Shown one piece after another: positions 22,158-35,759 of a DNA stretch of 64,000 nucleotides; position 1 is the first letter of the stretch; each line of letters starts with the position of its first letter. A program made the translations under genes and the position numbers. The stretch is taken from contig JBCNJP010000027.1 of NCBI GenBank assembly GCA_039602395.1, positions 31,540,551 to 31,604,550 of the forward strand, read 5' to 3'. The DNA comes from Deinandra increscens subsp. villosa (taxonomy: Eukaryota > Streptophyta > Magnoliopsida > Asterales > Asteraceae). The notes beneath the pieces are model-generated. The model was not told the DNA's origin, did not search any database, and saw only the letters and a list, made by a program, of their open reading frames with translations.

Positions 22158-25086
22158 GATGTTGTGACACCAACTCTCAGACTTGGCTCTGGGAGGGGTC
22201 ACGCATCGGATTTACTCATGAACACAAGGTACAAAAGCAACGGAAAATTAAAACTTTTATTTATTTATAGCCAAGTAACAAGTAAGATAGAAATTCTACA
22301 ACAGTTACCGAAAACTAGATAGGATAATAACTATAATTATGCTTCTATCTACAGTAAAACTATGTCAGTATGCCCCGTAACTTCCCTCCAATAGCTTGCC
22401 CACCTAATTCGCTCAAGCATGAGCATTTCCCTTGATACTCGGATCCTTAATATCACCTGATATACATACTTTAAAATATCAGCTTACGCTTGTGAGTTCT
22501 ACATTTTTTCTAAAAGCGTTACCTTTATCTCGAAAGTTTATTCCAACACTTGGGCCTAACGGTCCCTTTTTAACAAACATTTATCAGGTATAAAACATAA
22601 TTATAACATTATACCAAAATATAACATTTAAACCATTTATCATTTAAACCTCTACCCTTTAACCATTTAACTAAGCATTTTCTAGTGGAACCACGTTAGT
22701 TCCTCGGGTAACCGTCGCCACTCGAATACCTTTTCAGAATAGAGTAACCGACGTTACCCCGGAGAACCGTCATCCCCGCTTATAGTTGTACAACCGCTGT
22801 TTCCTTTTTACTCAGACAATATTGCTTAGATCATTTCTCAAAAAATCCATTTGATTATTCCTTTCTTTTATAATAACATTTTCAACCCAATCCATCACCC
22901 GGATATAGAATAAGCATTTTATAACTATAATGTTAAGTCTTGTTAAACCATAGTGATACCTGCACTGGACTGAGTCTATATCATTTCCTATTGTATTACG
23001 GGTGTTTATATATAGGAAGTACTGCAGCGTATCCATCACACCTTAAATACAAACGGATATGAGATAGTACCACCCAGTGTAGATTACATCTTACAATCAC
23101 AACAAGGTCAATAAGATTATATTTATCCGACACTTATGCATATGCACAAGCTTAGACCAAACCTTTACTTTTTCCATTACTCACAACTTTATTCAAAAGT
23201 TTCATCTTTTATATTACATGTTCATTATAACCTTCCCGGAAACAGTTTATAACAGGTAATCATAATGTAAAATAGGTATAGGCATTAAAACATTTCACGT
23301 ATGTGTATCCACATAAACAGGTAAAAAGCATTTCAAATACTTTTCATGTAAACAGATGAATATATAACATTGTATGTATATCAGCCCAAAAATATTAAAA
23401 CATTTAAAAGTGGGCTCATAGAACTCACATTATTCTCTTATGTAGTTAATTCAGACAGAATCTCCGCTATGTCTCCCGATTTAAACCTAATTGCGTATTG
23501 TATGGCGTTAATGCAAGGTTTTATATAATAAACACTTCGTATGTTTATTTTAACATTTTATTATCTTAATAATATTTAATTATTATGCTTACCTATTTTG
23601 AAGGTCAAAATGACCAAAATGCCCTTTAGGCAATTATCCTTTTCTTTTAATGATAATTATGAAGACGTGCATTCCTATAAGTAAACGCCCACCCTGGGAT
23701 CAACCAGTGAGGTATGCCAAGTCGTAGTTGGATTTATGTGACACCCCCGCTTTGCTAGAAACCCTACAGTCGCTTACTCTTCCGGTCCGCACAAACTTTT
23801 AAGTACCCGAATAACTTGGTATATTAACTTTTTTATCATTTCTCATTTTTTAAGCCATATATATTTATTATATATATAATATGTTACCAAAAGTCAAGTC
23901 CCAATACCTCCCGAATTGTTCAATATCAATTATCTTTATTTCAAAACCCTATTTTCGACTAATTATCAAATAATTATCAAAACTCTTTATCGTATGAAAT
24001 AAACTTAGGGATTTTACTCATAATATTATATGATAACATACCTTAAAAATATTAGCCCCCAATTTAACCCGTTCGTTCAATTTTGGTAAAGTAACGTTAC
24101 GAAAACCCTAATTTTGACGTATTTTTTAAATAAATACCAAACCTTTCCAAAACTTGAACATAACTTAGGTCTTTCTTGAAACACGATTTTAGGATTACCT
24201 ACAAAAATTCAGACCCTAATTCCCACCCGATCAGCCAATTTTAGCAAAACAAGCTCAAGAACCCTAATTTTTATACATTTTTAGAAACCCAACAAAGCAA
24301 CAATATTATCAAAAACTGAGATAGGCTATTTTTAATATACCAAATGAAGATTGACTGCAGAATTTTAGCCTTCAACTCTTCTTCGATTTCTCATATTGCT
24401 CCAACGAAGTTCTGATGAGGTTTTAGGGTTTTTGAGTGAAGAATTTGTAAATTGGTGATTGAATTCGAACGATTAGAGCCCCTATTTATAGTGTTTAGAT
24501 GTGTCCACAGGTGCTAACACGATCTATGGTGACTAAGCTGTGACGCTCATTCCCATACTTGGCTCCAGAAGGGGTCACTAATCGGATTTACTCATAAACG
24601 CATGGTACAACAGAGATAACTAAGCAGCGGAAATTAAAAAACTTTTCATTTATATATATATGCCAAGTACAACAGTAAGGAAGATACAACATAATCTAAC
24701 ACTAGATCTTATCTATGTCTATTGTCAGTTTACTACCGAGTCCTTTCCTGATAGCTTGCCCACCTAGTCTGTCCGCACCAAAGCCCTTTCCTTGCTACCT
24801 TAAACATCATCATCACCTGACATACATATGTTTTTGGAAAGGTCAGCTTACGCTGGTGAGTTCTACGTTTTTCAAAAAGCGTTACCTTTGCCTTGAAAGG
24901 TTTATTCCAATGCTTAGACCTAACGACCCTCCTTTTATCAAACATTTATCAAGTATAAACCATAACAGAATTATATTGTACCTTTAAAACCATTATCTTT
25001 TAAACAATTATCAGGTATAAGACATAACAACATTATACCAAAATATAACCTTTAAACATTTAGCAGGTATAAAACATGATAGAGTT

Positions 25087-25673
25087 TGTAGAAACCGGGG
25101 TCGGTGAGCCAAGCCAAACCCCGATGGCACAGCGGAAGCGGATTGGAGACTTTGTGAGCTTCGTCTTTGTAGAACAAATATAAACACCAAGAAGAACATA
25201 ATGGACCGGATCTTCAACAATGGTGTTTGAGATGTGATGATGATGATGAGGATAAAATAGAAGTAGTGATGAACAAGATAAATAGATAATCAAAGATGAT
25301 GTTGAATGATTACAAGTTTACCTACACCACTCATGCTAGGTTCATGAACAAGTGTTCATGAACCACACATAACTTCAAAGATACATGACTAAGCTCTCTC
25401 ACTCATACACACATACATATCTTTCACAAATGAAAGACCAAACTATATATACTAACCTAACAATGGCAAACTAGTAAATAACCAACAACTAGTAGCTAGT
25501 GACAAATAAATATTATTACATCTAAATAATAATGTCACTTTGCCAGGTCTTCGGTTAGTGAGAGTCTTCGAGTCATAAACTTCACCGTGTTGTGCGAATG
25601 GTCAAACGGTAAGTGGTACGTTGAGTTTCATCTAACCAAATCTCGAACTCGTCGGCCTCGGAAATTCCCAACA
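25087..25673 (-). mobile_element. Small solo LTR nested in LTR B
   Basis: 587 bp starting TGTAGAAACCGGGG and ending TTCCCAACA, with a perfect duplication gagtt at 25082-25086 and 25674-25678. On minus it begins TGTTGGGAATTTCC and has a gtatatatag TATA-like motif. A partial relative lies at 21439-21770. Confidence 0.9.
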
Positions 25674-26554
25674 GAGTTATATCAAACATTTAACCATTTA
25701 ACCATTTGATCATTTAATAAGTATAAACATAACAGTATTATACCAAAACATAACCTTTAAAATCATCGTAAAACCATTTAGTACTCAAAGTACTTTGGGT
25801 CTCCTAGACCCTCTCTTGTGCAAATAATCATTAGGTATAAAACATAAAAGAGTTATACGAAATATTATAAGCAGTCATTTATTTACTTACTAAGCATTAT
25901 CTATTGGAACCACGTTAATTCCTCGGGCAACCGTCGTCACCCGAATACCTTTTAAATAGAGCAGTCGTCGCCACCCCGGAGAACCGTCATTCTCCACTTC
26001 TAGTTATACAACCACCTTTTCCCTTTTCTCTGGACAATATCCGCTTAGATTAAAACCTTTTCAACCTTTTAAACATTTTCATCCTTTTCAAAAGTCCATT
26101 TAAATAACATTTGTATTTGGACTCATAACCTTTTCAACACCAGTCCATCACCCGTATATGCACTACTACAAAAAATGCCTTTCTTGACGCTTTTTGCGCG
26201 TCAAGAAAGGGCCCATATGACGCGCAAAAAAGCGTCAAGGAAGGCAGGGTCAAGAAGGTTCTTGACGCGCAAAATGCGCGTCATCCCGTTTTTGACGCGC
26301 AAACGATGACACGCATTTTATGACGCGCAATGCGTGTCATAAAAAACGTGTCAAGGAAGGCCCCGTCATAATCTGCTTATGACATGCATTTTTGCGCGTC
26401 ATGAATTTACAAAAAAAAAACAAAAAAAAATTATTTTTGTAGATTCACTAATTTCCACATTATTGACAATTAACTTTTTAATCAAAATAAAATACACTTA
26501 TAGCAAAATAATAAATTTCATATATAAAGCAAACATTACAAAGTTAACATTAAT

Positions 26555-26622
26555 TTACATTAATGCAATGCTACATGAAACCTTAGCATCTTCCATCTCA
26601 ATACTTGCATTATCAAGCCCAT
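26555..26622 (-). pseudogene. Putative last exon of CACTA transposase gene
   Basis: On the minus strand an acceptor (ttgtag) at 26625-26623 is followed by a frame coding GLDNASIEMEDAKVSCS and a stop at 26555-26557. The second CACTA element has the equivalent exon (63211-63266) with near-identical coding. The upstream exon found in that element was not recognised here, so this is probably an orphan remnant. Confidence 0.5.
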
Positions 26623-26639
26623 CTACAAGAAGGAAAAAG

Positions 26640-29290
26640 GATGGTTAAAAGTAGGAAAGGAAAAACAGCAGCAGCTGTTAGGAAAAACTTGCAGCAGCAG
26701 GAAGGAAAAACAACAGCAGCTGTTAGGAAAAATATTTTATAAACAATTTATACAAGTTCATAAAGGTTTTTATATGCATCCTGACAATTCTACCTCTTGC
26801 AAGTGCTCTAACTATTTCTAGATTGAGAGAAGTCACCTAATAAAATCGAGAACCAACAGAGACAATAAAACAAGAAACACATATAAGAGAACATAATATA
26901 AAGTCAATGAAGATCAAGTTTCAATCACAGTAGAGCTTACCGAAATTCGAGTAGCAACAAACCCAGCTTTCACAAAAGGCTGATTCAATCCTCTTCTATG
27001 GACACCTGAATTGCTAGCTTGAAAGTAACCAAAAGGGCCTGAGACACACGAACGCGACTTGAAAACCCAAAACATAATTCACATAGAATCAGTAACTAGC
27101 AAACATACTACTTAACTGACCTGCTCCATGAATAACAACAAAACTATTGTAGTCTAAAACCTGTTGTTCCCTAAAAGCATTAACTCTGTTCAGAGGTTCT
27201 AAATTTCCAGGGCGTTTGCTCCAATCCATTTCGAGAACTGAGACGAAATAAAATTTTAGTTTCTGAAATCAAACATGCTCAATTACTAACAATTTATCTT
27301 CATAAAGGGGTTGATTGTGATCAAGACTAAATTTAAAGCACGAAGCGTGAAACCAACAAGAACAAAATTTCCATGACAAAAATATACTCAAAAGATAACA
27401 TATTATCTATTCAGCGATTGTTTGAGCTCTTATATTTTATGTTGGTTCATTTCACCCCTTGAGAAATCAAACACTTCTTGGCAGAAATTGTTTCATTTGT
27501 TTTTTGTTGTTGTAACCAGATCAGGAATGAAACTAGACCACCTACCATCCGAGAAATAAAAGGTGATAGTTTAAAAACCACAACAGCTGACCTGCACTAG
27601 TATAGTGTTGAGTTTATTGACATACAACCTGCACTAGTACATATTTAAAACAAATAAAATTTGATGTTTAAAACTTAAAAATAACATCATCAAGAATAAA
27701 ACTACACCACCCAGACCTTTACAATAACATCAGATTTATGCCTAGCATAAAATCTGCTTGGTTCTAACCTGCTGTTATATGATGATGCTTGTTTTAACCT
27801 ACTGTTGTAGTATAAAATGTTGATAATTTGTTGTTTCTAAAACAGTTTACCTGAGAATAAAAGGTCATGTAAACTTATGTTCGGCATGTACGCATAATTA
27901 GCAAAGTAAAGAAGAGAAAAAGAGCATCAGAAATGTTAAGTTTACTACCTATTTTCCAAGACTAGAAGCTTATGATAGGCCTCAATATTGTCTTTCCGTT
28001 CATTCCTTCACCTATCATCGCATGTTTGTCTCTCTACAGCGTTTATCAATAGAACTTATATAATTCATAAAAGAATCTATGACACATAGAGGCATTTCAA
28101 ATTACTGCACGTGAGATAGTCATATTCAGTACCTGGCTGCAGCTGTATAAGCATTGTCCACCATAAGCCCAAGCCAAACATGTAACTTGATTCACCTCTA
28201 CAAGCATTGTCCACCATGGTACTCATAGATTTGCTTTCGGACAATCGAGTGAAACTTCCTAGATATTAATAAAGAGATATTTTTGTTAAATTTAGATCTA
28301 AGTAAAATAATCATTTTAGATAAACAATATCAAATTTCTTCAAGATTACATTATGAGGGCATGATAATGTTACATTATAACTACAATGATGATTGTAATC
28401 TTATATCAGGTTCAAATGGCAAAAATCATAAGTGAAATAAAGTGAGATAAAGTTTTCAGTTGTTTGCTTTCAATTACTATTAAGTAAAACGATTTTGTAC
28501 AACCAAACTAACTACAATAGAACCACTGAAAAACAAAAACTAAACAAATGCTATAAAACTGGGAGTAACCTGCATATAGGGTAGAGCAAATTATAATGAC
28601 TCTTTCTGAGTGATCCAAAACTAAACAAACAACACACAATTAAGCTTAATTCATCCAAAAGATTATACACCTAAAACCCAAAATTGCATCTCATAATACT
28701 CAGGCAGGGGCTCTTAAAGCTGTAGTATGTTTCCATATGTGGCACGAGTAGGATACAATCTTTGTGATCATAAGGCCATGTCACCCATTAATAAGTTCCA
28801 GGTTTCCTACAAATTTAACTCAATGTACCTTAAGTTACATATGTATGATCCCTTAGGCAAGTTGTAAATCATGTAAAACACTATCAATCCACTCATAAAA
28901 ACATATTATCCTAGCAACCAACTGAGACAACTAAAGTTTGTGCATCAAAACTAGAATAAGATAGCAATCAATCACCAATTAAACCTGCGTATATTGCCAA
29001 TTAGGGGAAGAAGAATATTATTATCAAAGGCATCTTAGCATAATAAGACCGGCAGTAAGAATACTTGAAATTGCTTCTGGACATAAGGACGGAAAGCAAC
29101 AAACTACACACAGAATATAAATTGAAGCAGATATGTCCTCACACAATCAACGAAAAGCATGAATCAGAGTGTAAACCTTTATGTATACCTTGAATTAAGA
29201 AGCAGCAAAGAAGGAAGAGTTGAGGCTAATTGAGAGATGCTAAAACCCTAGGGTCTTTGAAAGTTCATTCGATAATTGAATGATGAATAA
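26640..29290. other. CACTA interior without recognisable coding
   Basis: About 2.6 kb of AT-rich sequence inside the CACTA element. It may represent introns and decayed exons of a transposase gene on the minus strand, but I could not recognise a conserved transposase motif in any frame. Confidence 0.5.
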
Positions 29291-32200
29291 TTTCAAGAAA
29301 CGATTGGGAGAGAAGGGGAATACCTCAAGGGTGACGGGAAACCCTAGCCCTATCTGTACCTTGAGCGGCCCCGTACCTTGAGTGTTGCGGTTGAAACCCT
29401 AGCCCATCGATTTGAAATTCTTATGGAGTGATATACCAGAGATGGAGCTGAGATGAGAATCGATTCTTGTGGCAGTGATGACAACGAGAGGGAGCAGCGG
29501 TGGTACCGGCTTTCTGAGAGGGAATTAGGAGAAGAAACAAAGATGGAGCGGTCGTACCGGCGTTGTGAGAGGGAATTAGGGCAAATATATTAGCAGGAGT
29601 GGATTTTTTTAAGCGGGCAGATGGGTTCGAGTTTTTAGGAAAAAAAATATAAAACGACAGTATGAAGATGACGCGCGCCTAAAGTGTACTCCGTGTTTTT
29701 TTTACTTATGACGCACAAAATTGCCCTTCATCTACTCTTAAAATTTTACTTATGACGCACAAAATTGCCCTGTTTCTAGTAGTGATGGAAATAAACGTTT
29801 TATAAATATAATGTTATGGGTATTGTTAAACTTTATTGAAACCTACACTAGACTGATTCTATAACATTTCCTATTGTATTACGGGTGTTTATATATAAGA
29901 AGTACCGCATCGTATCCACCACACCTTAGATACAAACGGATATGATATAGAATCATCCCAATATAGATTACATCTTACAATCACAAAGCTAATAAGGTCA
30001 TATTTATCCGACAATTATTGACATACATAAGCTTAGACCAAACATTCACATTTTCCATTTCCCAAAACTTTATATAAAAGATCCATCCTTTACATTACCG
30101 TTTATTATAACCTTCCCGAAAACAGTTTGTAACAAGTAACCATTATTTATAACAGTTATAGGCCTCAAAACATTCTACGTATGTGTATTGGCACAAAACA
30201 TGTAAAAGGGATTTTAACGCGTTTCCTTAACATTTCCCATATATATCATTTCTAAAGCAATTAGCAGTTTAACAATTTAGGACATTTCACCCGTAAACAC
30301 TATCATAACCTTTTCACGTATATTTCAAATCGATAATCATTAAACAGTTTAATACTGTAAAGCATTTCATCAATAATCATTTTCATAACATTTTCATAAT
30401 CTTTCACGTATATATCAATCAGAAATCTTTTAACAACTCTAACAGTTAAAACAGGCAGTATCTTAGTTATAAAACATTTGAATATATTTTCATAACATTT
30501 GTATGTATATCAGCCCGAAAATATTTAAAACATTTAAAACATTTAAAGAGTGGTCTCATAGAACTCACATCATTCTGTTAAGCAGTTAATTCAGGCAAAA
30601 CCTCCGCTATGCCTTCCAATTAAACATAATCGCGTATTGTATGGCGTTAACGCAATGTTTAATATAATAAACACTTCGTATGTTTATTTTAACGTCTTAT
30701 TATCTTAATAATATTCAATTATTAAGTTCATTTCTTTTTAAAGGTCAAAATGACCAAAATGCCCTTCAGGCCGTTATCCTTTTTCTTTTAACGATAATAC
30801 GAAGACGGGCATTCATATAAGTAAACGCTCACTACGGGATTGCCCAGTGAGGTATGCCAGTTCCCAGTTGGGATTTATGCGACACCCCCGCTTTGCCAGA
30901 AACCCCGGTGTACAGGCGCCTACCCTTCCAGTCCGCACGAACTTCTAAATACCTGATTAACTCGGTATATTCAATACTTTAATATATATCCATTTTAACT
31001 TCATATATTTTTATTATATATAAAAACATGTTGCCATACCAAAAATCAAGTCCCCATACTCTCCGGATTATTTTATATTAAATAATCTTATTTCGAAACC
31101 CTAATTTCCCGTTATTCTCATTTCTAGACCAAAACTCATTTTTATTCGAAATTGAATTAGGGTATTATCCATTATAACATTTTATAATATGATTTAAAAT
31201 ATCAAAGCTTAATTCAAAACCGTTTACTCAATTTGGACAGAACAATGATATGAAAACCCTAATTTTGACCCGTTAACAAAACCTTTACCAAAAATTTTCC
31301 AATTGGGAAATAAACTTAGAGCTTTCTTAAAATACATAATTTTATGATTACCTATAAAAATTCAGACCCTAATTCCAACCCGATCAGCCAATTTTAGCAA
31401 AACAAGCTCAAGAAACCTAATTTTTATGCATTTTTAGAAAACATACTTAGAAGCAAAATTATCAAAAACTGAAAGAGGTTAATGTTAATCATACCTAATG
31501 ATGCTTGAATGCTGAATTTTAGCCTCTAACTCCAAACGAGGTACAGAAGAAGTCGCTTGTTCCTTTTAGGGTTTTTAAGGTGGAAAACTGAGAAATTGGT
31601 GAGTGTTTGGGTGCTGATTGATCCGCTATTTGTACATGTTAGGGGCGCAGGAGTTGCTCCAAGTGTCTAGGGTGACTAGCCAGCCGAAATCGACGCGTAG
31701 GTGAAGAAAATTGGGCTGCAAGCTAGGAGACGTGGACCAAAACGCGACCAGACATGATTCTGCGACCTGTGTCGGTTCGCGGTACGCGACACCACCCTGG
31801 AAACCTTCACGACCCGCGGAGTAGTTTGGGGTTTTGGCAGAATTGGTCCCTCTATTTTTTATTTACATTTTGGCCCCCAGACTTCTACCAAACTGTTATT
31901 TTATGCTTTAAAACATTATGGGACATATTTATAAAAGTTTCTAAGGCTCGGGACATGCTCAATGATATACGTATACATACGTATATATATTTCTTTATAT
32001 ATATATATATATATTTATATTTCACTATTTTGCACTTTAGCCCCTCTAACTTTTATCTCTTTATCATTTTATGTACCAAAACATTATGGGACATAATATT
32101 AATAGTTTTAGGGCTCGGGATACGTTTGATAAGGTTTATATACATTCGTATATATATATATATATATATATATTCTATCAATTTACATTTTAGCCCTTCT

Positions 32201-32461
32201 ACTTCTCATGCTTATCATTTCATTTTTCGATTCACTTTAGGAAGTATTTATAATAACTTCTAAGCCTCGGGTTCCTATAAATACATATAAATACATATAA
32301 GTACGTATAATACTCGTATACGTTATGTATTTATTCATTTTCAACCATTATTTCAACGTAAGGATACGTTCTTATTTATTTTTCACATGCTTAACTATTC
32401 TAACACGTATTCCCACATATATATTCATCAAATGAATATTTCACATGTATTTAAGCCATTA

Positions 32462-32511
<50 letters not shown>

Positions 32512-33598
32512 ATACTTACACATATATCTAATATAATACAATCGTGTAAAGGTATTTTCCTCTGGTTGTTAGTTATACCTTATCATATCAACTCCTAAAC
32601 ACGTATTTCATTTTGATATCATGTATATCAATTATCCTGGATATAAAACATGTATTTACTTCATTTCATCAACCAACACTTGTATCATTCACATAACCCT
32701 ATCTTCTATCAATTCATTACCTGTTAACGGGTAAACATGCATTTTTCATACGTTTCATCACATTTGGCTATTTAACACATATAACATAGGTATTTATAAC
32801 ATAAACACGTGTAGTATTTGCAAATTCATTATCCTTAACCCATTTATCAACCAATAAGCCATATCAGTATACGTTTTAGCTACTTAACACTTATAGCACA
32901 CGTATATAAAATAAGTCATAAAATTTTGGGGTGTTACATAAGCACTCCAATTCGACGCGTAGGAGGGCCAAACTTGAGCTCCAAGTGAAGAAGACGTGGC
33001 TGAAAACGAACTTGGCATGAATTTGCCTGCTGTTGCTCCTTGGCGGACTGTGACATGCATATGGTCCGCGAGCCACACGTATCCGACCAGTTTTGTTTAT
33101 TTAACTCTTTCAGACCCTAAACTTCTATTATATGCATTCTAGGCCCTCGAACGTCTATAGTTTTACCATTTTATGCACCAAAACATTATGAGACGTATTT
33201 CTAATATTTTATAAGGCTCGGGACACGTATATACATACGTATATATATTTTATTTATTTATGTATTCGTTATTTTTCTTTACGTAAATTATCAATTTGTG
33301 TTCGTAACTATATTATACACATATAGACATGTATTCATTAGTTCTTTATCTTCTTAAACATGTAGGCCTTAACATTCTAATCATAATGATTATTTAAATT
33401 CGTATATATACAATTAAAACACGTATACGCGACGTATTTATTCACGTATCATCATTTTTGAACCCATTCATCATTTTTCTCATATAAACACGTGTTTACT
33501 TATATAATATCATTTCCTAACGCGTATTTATAATAAAATCATATATGTAAATATATCAAGACACGTAGTTACCTAGACATAAATATCGGGATGTTACA

Positions 33599-34240
33599 TA
33601 TGTACATGTAAATGGTGTGTGTATTGTGGAATTGCATGATTAATCCTTGTAGGCAATTACTTGAAGTTGTAGAGTGGGTAAGCCATATGTTTAGAAATCA
33701 AAGTTTGTTGCATATGTGTGTGAGAGTTTAGTTCAGTTGACTAAATTCAAAGTTGTACATATAATTGTAGTAATGGTTGCTAATTTGACATGGTTGTGAT
33801 TATGATGCAAGTTAGTAAGGTTGGGTTAATTTGACATGTTGGGGAAATAGTAGTGGACTAATATGATGTATGAAAGTGTGAGATTAATATTATGTGTAGT
33901 ATAGTATCACTATTGACCCGTAAGGGTAAAAGTGGATGTGAATGGTTTATGAACCATGTGCACCTTCAGGTGTTGAATCATAATTGCTAGTTATTGACCA
34001 AAGTTGGGAAATTAGTAGTTTAACTAATTTGATGTATGAAAGTGAGTGATTTATAGTATTTGTAGTTTTACATGATTTTTTACCCGTAAGGGTAAAAGTG
34101 GATGCAAATGGTTTACGAACCATATAGACCTTCGGGTGAAGTTGTGGAATAATAGGGCATTGAACCAAACATATACCTTCGGATGAAGTGGAAGTAATTG
34201 GTCTTGAGCCATTGTATATCTACAGGTAAGAGTGCATGAA
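33599..34240. repeat. Spacer with a 166-bp-spaced repeat
   Basis: The segment cccgtaagggtaaaagtgga occurs at about 33916 and 34082 with surrounding similarity (ggtttatgaaccat / ggtttacgaaccat, then cttcaggtg / cttcgggtg). This is a two-copy imperfect tandem repeat. No gene. Confidence 0.7.
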
Positions 34241-34241
34241 T

Positions 34242-34700
34242 GTGAATATACAGTTAGAATTATAAAGGTCCTATTCAAGCATGTGGATGAAGGTGAATAT
34301 GTGATTATGATTGTAACTTTCCTAATCAAGAATGTGGATGGAATGTGAATATGTGATTAGGATTAAAAAGGTCCTATTCAAGTATGCGGATGAAGGTGAA
34401 TATGTGATTAGGATTATAAAGTTCCTATCAAGTATGTGGATGAATGTGAATATACGATTAGGATTATAAATGTCCTATTCAAGTATGTGGATCTTCGGTG
34501 AGTGTGTGATTAGGATTATAAAGTTTATATTCAAGTATGTGGATGAATGTGAACATATGATTAGGATCATAAAAAAAATTCAAGTATATGAATGAATGTG
34601 AATATGTGATTAGGATCATAAAGGTCATATTCAAGTAGGTGGGTGAATGTGAATATGTGAGTAGGATTATAAAGTCCCTATTCAAATATATGGATAATGT
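34242..34700. repeat. Tandem array, nine units of about 51 bp
   Basis: The core gtgaatatgtgattaggatt recurs at 34242, 34293, 34345, 34396, 34446, 34498, 34549, 34598 and 34649, giving spacings of 49-52 bp. Each unit also contains attcaagtatgtggatgaa. The units are diverged from each other. It is not a CRISPR, because there are no unique spacers and this is a plant genome. Confidence 0.88.
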
Positions 34701-34879
34701 TGTATATATATTTCACTAGCCACTTACCCGGGTAAATACCCGGGTTTAAAACGTAAAAAAGAAAATATAGATATATATATACTATCCAAAAAATTCTTAT
34801 CGGTAAAACAATATTCAATAATAATAAAAAAAATTCAATTATAATTACAAATTTGAGAAGATAGATTTATACAATATAT

Positions 34880-35729
34880 TTCTTTTTACATTGGTTGGAC
34901 GACCATCTTCATCCAAAATCAAGATCTTCAAACCCTTTTTGCTCTTCACCCTTGATAAAGCAACCTATAATTGACCATGAGAGAAGACGGGATCTTTTAA
35001 GTACAATCCAACTCTCGTAAGAGATTGACCTTAGCTTTTGTTTACAGTCATAGAAAAACAAACAGAGATCGGAAACTATTTTCTCTTAAACCGAAAAACA
35101 ACTCTTTTATCTGTTGAACCAATGAAAGTCTAAGAATAAAAGTCCTGAATCCGGTATTGCTTCCGGAGATAACCATCGCTTCAATAACATGCTTCCCTAG
35201 AGATACGATCTGAAGACGTGTTCCATTACATAAGTCATTCCTCTGATCAATGTTTCTAAGCAACATAACAGGAACACCAACTTTCAGCACAAGACGATGA
35301 TTTGGAATGCCAGATATATGGTAAACAATTCAGGACGTCTGGTGAGTATAAGTTATGATCAACGCCGTCACCTACAATCTCATCTTGACATACAAAATCT
35401 GAGCTTAAATACTCATGTTCTTCACCGGGAACAAAAGAAAGCAGACGACTGTTGATATCATCGACAACCTCATTAGTTGGTGCGAGAATAGCTCTTTCAG
35501 ACCAAAAATCTTGTTCACCAAAGTTGTCCAGAAACGATGGATAAACAAAATCAATAAAATCGCTAACCGGATCCGATGAATCATGAATAAGAAGATCAGG
35601 AGGAATAACTATTTCTGACTCACCATCATTATCTCCATCGGCTTTTCCCTCACAAATATCCAAAAGCCATTGAGCAAAATCACCCGTTTCTTGTATCTCT
35701 GATGGATTGTTACCTTGAAGAAGATGCAT
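34880..35729 (-). pseudogene. PIF1-like Helitron helicase, C-terminal remnant
   Basis: A first frame (35729-35256) includes FAQWLLDICEGKADGD, IPPDLLI, FWSERAILAPTNEVVDDIN and the LSSDFVCQDE region, all characteristic of plant Helitron PIF1 domains between the central helicase motifs. A second frame (35290-35048) gives LKVGVPVMLLRNIDQRNDLC, typical of the following motif. Past a further frame break, the final part resembles GLYLKDPVFSHGQL and VALSRVKSKKGLKILI up to about 34890. In autonomous elements this helicase unwinds the strand during rolling-circle transposition. The Walker A region is absent and frames are broken. Confidence 0.85.
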
Positions 35730-35759
35730 GTTTTTTGTTAACTTTAGAACCTTGCACTC

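Larger units (their letters stand above)
26161..29784 (-). mobile_element. CACTA (En/Spm-type) element, non-autonomous
   Basis: The ends are CACTACTACAAAAAA and TTTCTAGTAGTG, flanked by the 3-bp duplication atg (26158-26160 and 29785-29787). The left subterminal 240 bp is packed with direct and inverted copies of GACGCGCAAAA / TTTTGCGCGTC, the kind of array bound by the element's own TNPA-type protein. A putative last transposase exon remains (26555-26622), and a leader-like sequence lies near 29300-29500 on minus. No full transposase frame exists, so movement would need a helper. Confidence 0.93.
24539..32938 (-). mobile_element. Long solo LTR B, inserted in LTR A
   Basis: A perfect 5-bp duplication taagc (24534-24538 and 32939-32943) bounds it. 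Ends are TGTGACGCTC and GGGTGTTACA (TGTAACACCCC on minus). Without the nested solo LTR and CACTA element its net length is about 4.2 kb. Long blocks align with LTR A, for example tgacacccccgctttg near 23740 and its counterpart near 30880, and gaaaccctaattttgac near 24100 and 31255. No internal retroelement genes. Confidence 0.88.
22163..33598 (-). mobile_element. Long solo LTR A, split by solo LTR B
   Basis: The left part (22163-24538) and right part (32944-33598) form one element of about 3.0 kb ending in TGTGAC / GTTACA. It is flanked by gatgt (22158-22162) and tatgt (33599-33603), an imperfect 5-bp duplication. Read on minus it starts TGTAACATCCC, typical of Ty3/gypsy-like LTRs. It is split by LTR B of the same family. 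No gag or pol is seen, so a solo LTR is the simplest reading. Confidence 0.82.

Noticed and set aside
31754..32263. 169-codon frame rich in Tyr/Ile
   Set aside because: It derives from (AT)n microsatellites inside the long solo LTR B.
34242..34700. Regular repeat array resembling a CRISPR
   Set aside because: Units are contiguous and diverged with no unique spacers, and the genome is a plant.
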